From positions 1 to 33,538 of the forward strand of contig CAJTIR010000040.1 in the NCBI GenBank assembly GCA_910576385.1: a DNA stretch of 33,538 bases, given 5' to 3'. The position numbers were made by a program, and so were the translations under genes. The notes below the pieces were generated by a model. It ran no database searches. It was not told where the DNA came from and saw only the letters and a list, made by a program, of their open reading frames with translations. The stretch's first letter is position 1. Every line of letters begins with the position of its first letter. This DNA is from Lachnospiraceae bacterium (GTDB taxonomy: Bacteria; Bacillota; Clostridia; Lachnospirales; Lachnospiraceae). This document shows positions 33,381-33,538 of the stretch, piece by piece.

Positions 33381-33498
33381 TTAATGAAAACTATACAAAA
33401 GGTGAATATTTTAGAAAATTTATAAAATAAAAAATTCACGACAAACGCTCTTTCGTGTAAAATGATTTTGCCAAATAATTTACCAAAAGAGGAATGTC
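33381..33498 (+). mobile_element. Probable left end of an insertion sequence
   Basis: From 33381 the base composition falls to A/T-rich sequence unlike the neighbouring genes, right at the break in moxR. It has a small hairpin CACGA/TCGTG (33438-33458) ahead of a plus-strand start codon, a layout often seen at the left end of insertion sequences, where it limits read-in. The terminal repeat and the family cannot be judged because the window ends. Confidence 0.5.
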
Positions 33499-33538
33499 AT
33501 GAATTTACAAAACGATTTTAACAAATTAGACAGCAAGA
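33499..33538 (+). CDS. Start of a plus-strand gene, probably transposase (partial)
   Basis: ATG at 33499 with AGAGG seven bases upstream opens a frame of 13 full codons (begins MNLQNDFNKLDSK) that runs off the window edge. Too short to assign by sequence. A transposase is inferred only from its place just inside an A/T-rich segment that breaks moxR and from the opposite strand. Confidence 0.4.
   Translation, partial: MNLQNDFNKLDSK

Overview
The window comes from a low-to-mid G+C Firmicute, most likely family Lachnospiraceae (Clostridia). The partial 16S rRNA at the left edge reads like that family. Most genes start with AGGAGG-type ribosome binding sites, promoters are sigma-A type, and the neighbours (DUF6320 cassette, Big_2-tailed secreted glycosidase, ZIP transporter) fit a gut anaerobe. 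I could not run a database search, so genus is left open.

Layout: almost everything is on the minus strand, including the 16S gene. The one full gene pointing the other way is a zinc/cadmium/lead P-type ATPase (1227-3635). Read in the direction of transcription (right to left), the minus-strand genes are: a moxR fragment cut at about 33380 by what looks like an insertion sequence; DUF58; a membrane transglutaminase; a structured leader RNA; a MATE exporter; aspartate kinase; a 336-base regulatory gap; a GH31 alpha-glucosidase; a soluble hybrid histidine kinase; an acyltransferase; a DUF6320 membrane protein; an alpha/beta-hydrolase; a ZIP metal transporter behind a terminator-like hairpin; a membrane protein with a long tail of basic 12-residue repeats; a YtrA-type GntR regulator; ClpC; a small conserved protein; a giant secreted double-GH43 enzyme; RadA; DeoC; and finally the 5' part of 16S rRNA with tandem promoters.

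How they work together: moxR-DUF58-transglutaminase is a known envelope-associated module with stop/start overlaps. GH31-kinase-acyltransferase-DUF6320-esterase is tightly packed and probably an operon joining glycan cleavage, signalling and ester/lipid chemistry. GntR-clpC replaces the usual ctsR-mcsA-mcsB-clpC arrangement. The GH43 gene, with its own promoter, long leader and terminators, sits between clpC and radA, which are neighbours in many Firmicutes. The import-type ZIP and export-type P-type ATPase are both metal genes but are far apart and appear separately controlled.

Best candidates for undescribed biology: the ~120-nt structured leader ending in U7 before the MATE gene; the hairpin that holds part of the ZIP ribosome binding site and ends in U6 at its AUG; the RRxS repeat tail protein upstream of gntR-clpC; and the acyltransferase-DUF6320-esterase cassette. 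Several start codons were moved inward from the longest open frame on the basis of ribosome binding sites, signal peptides or promoter overlap.
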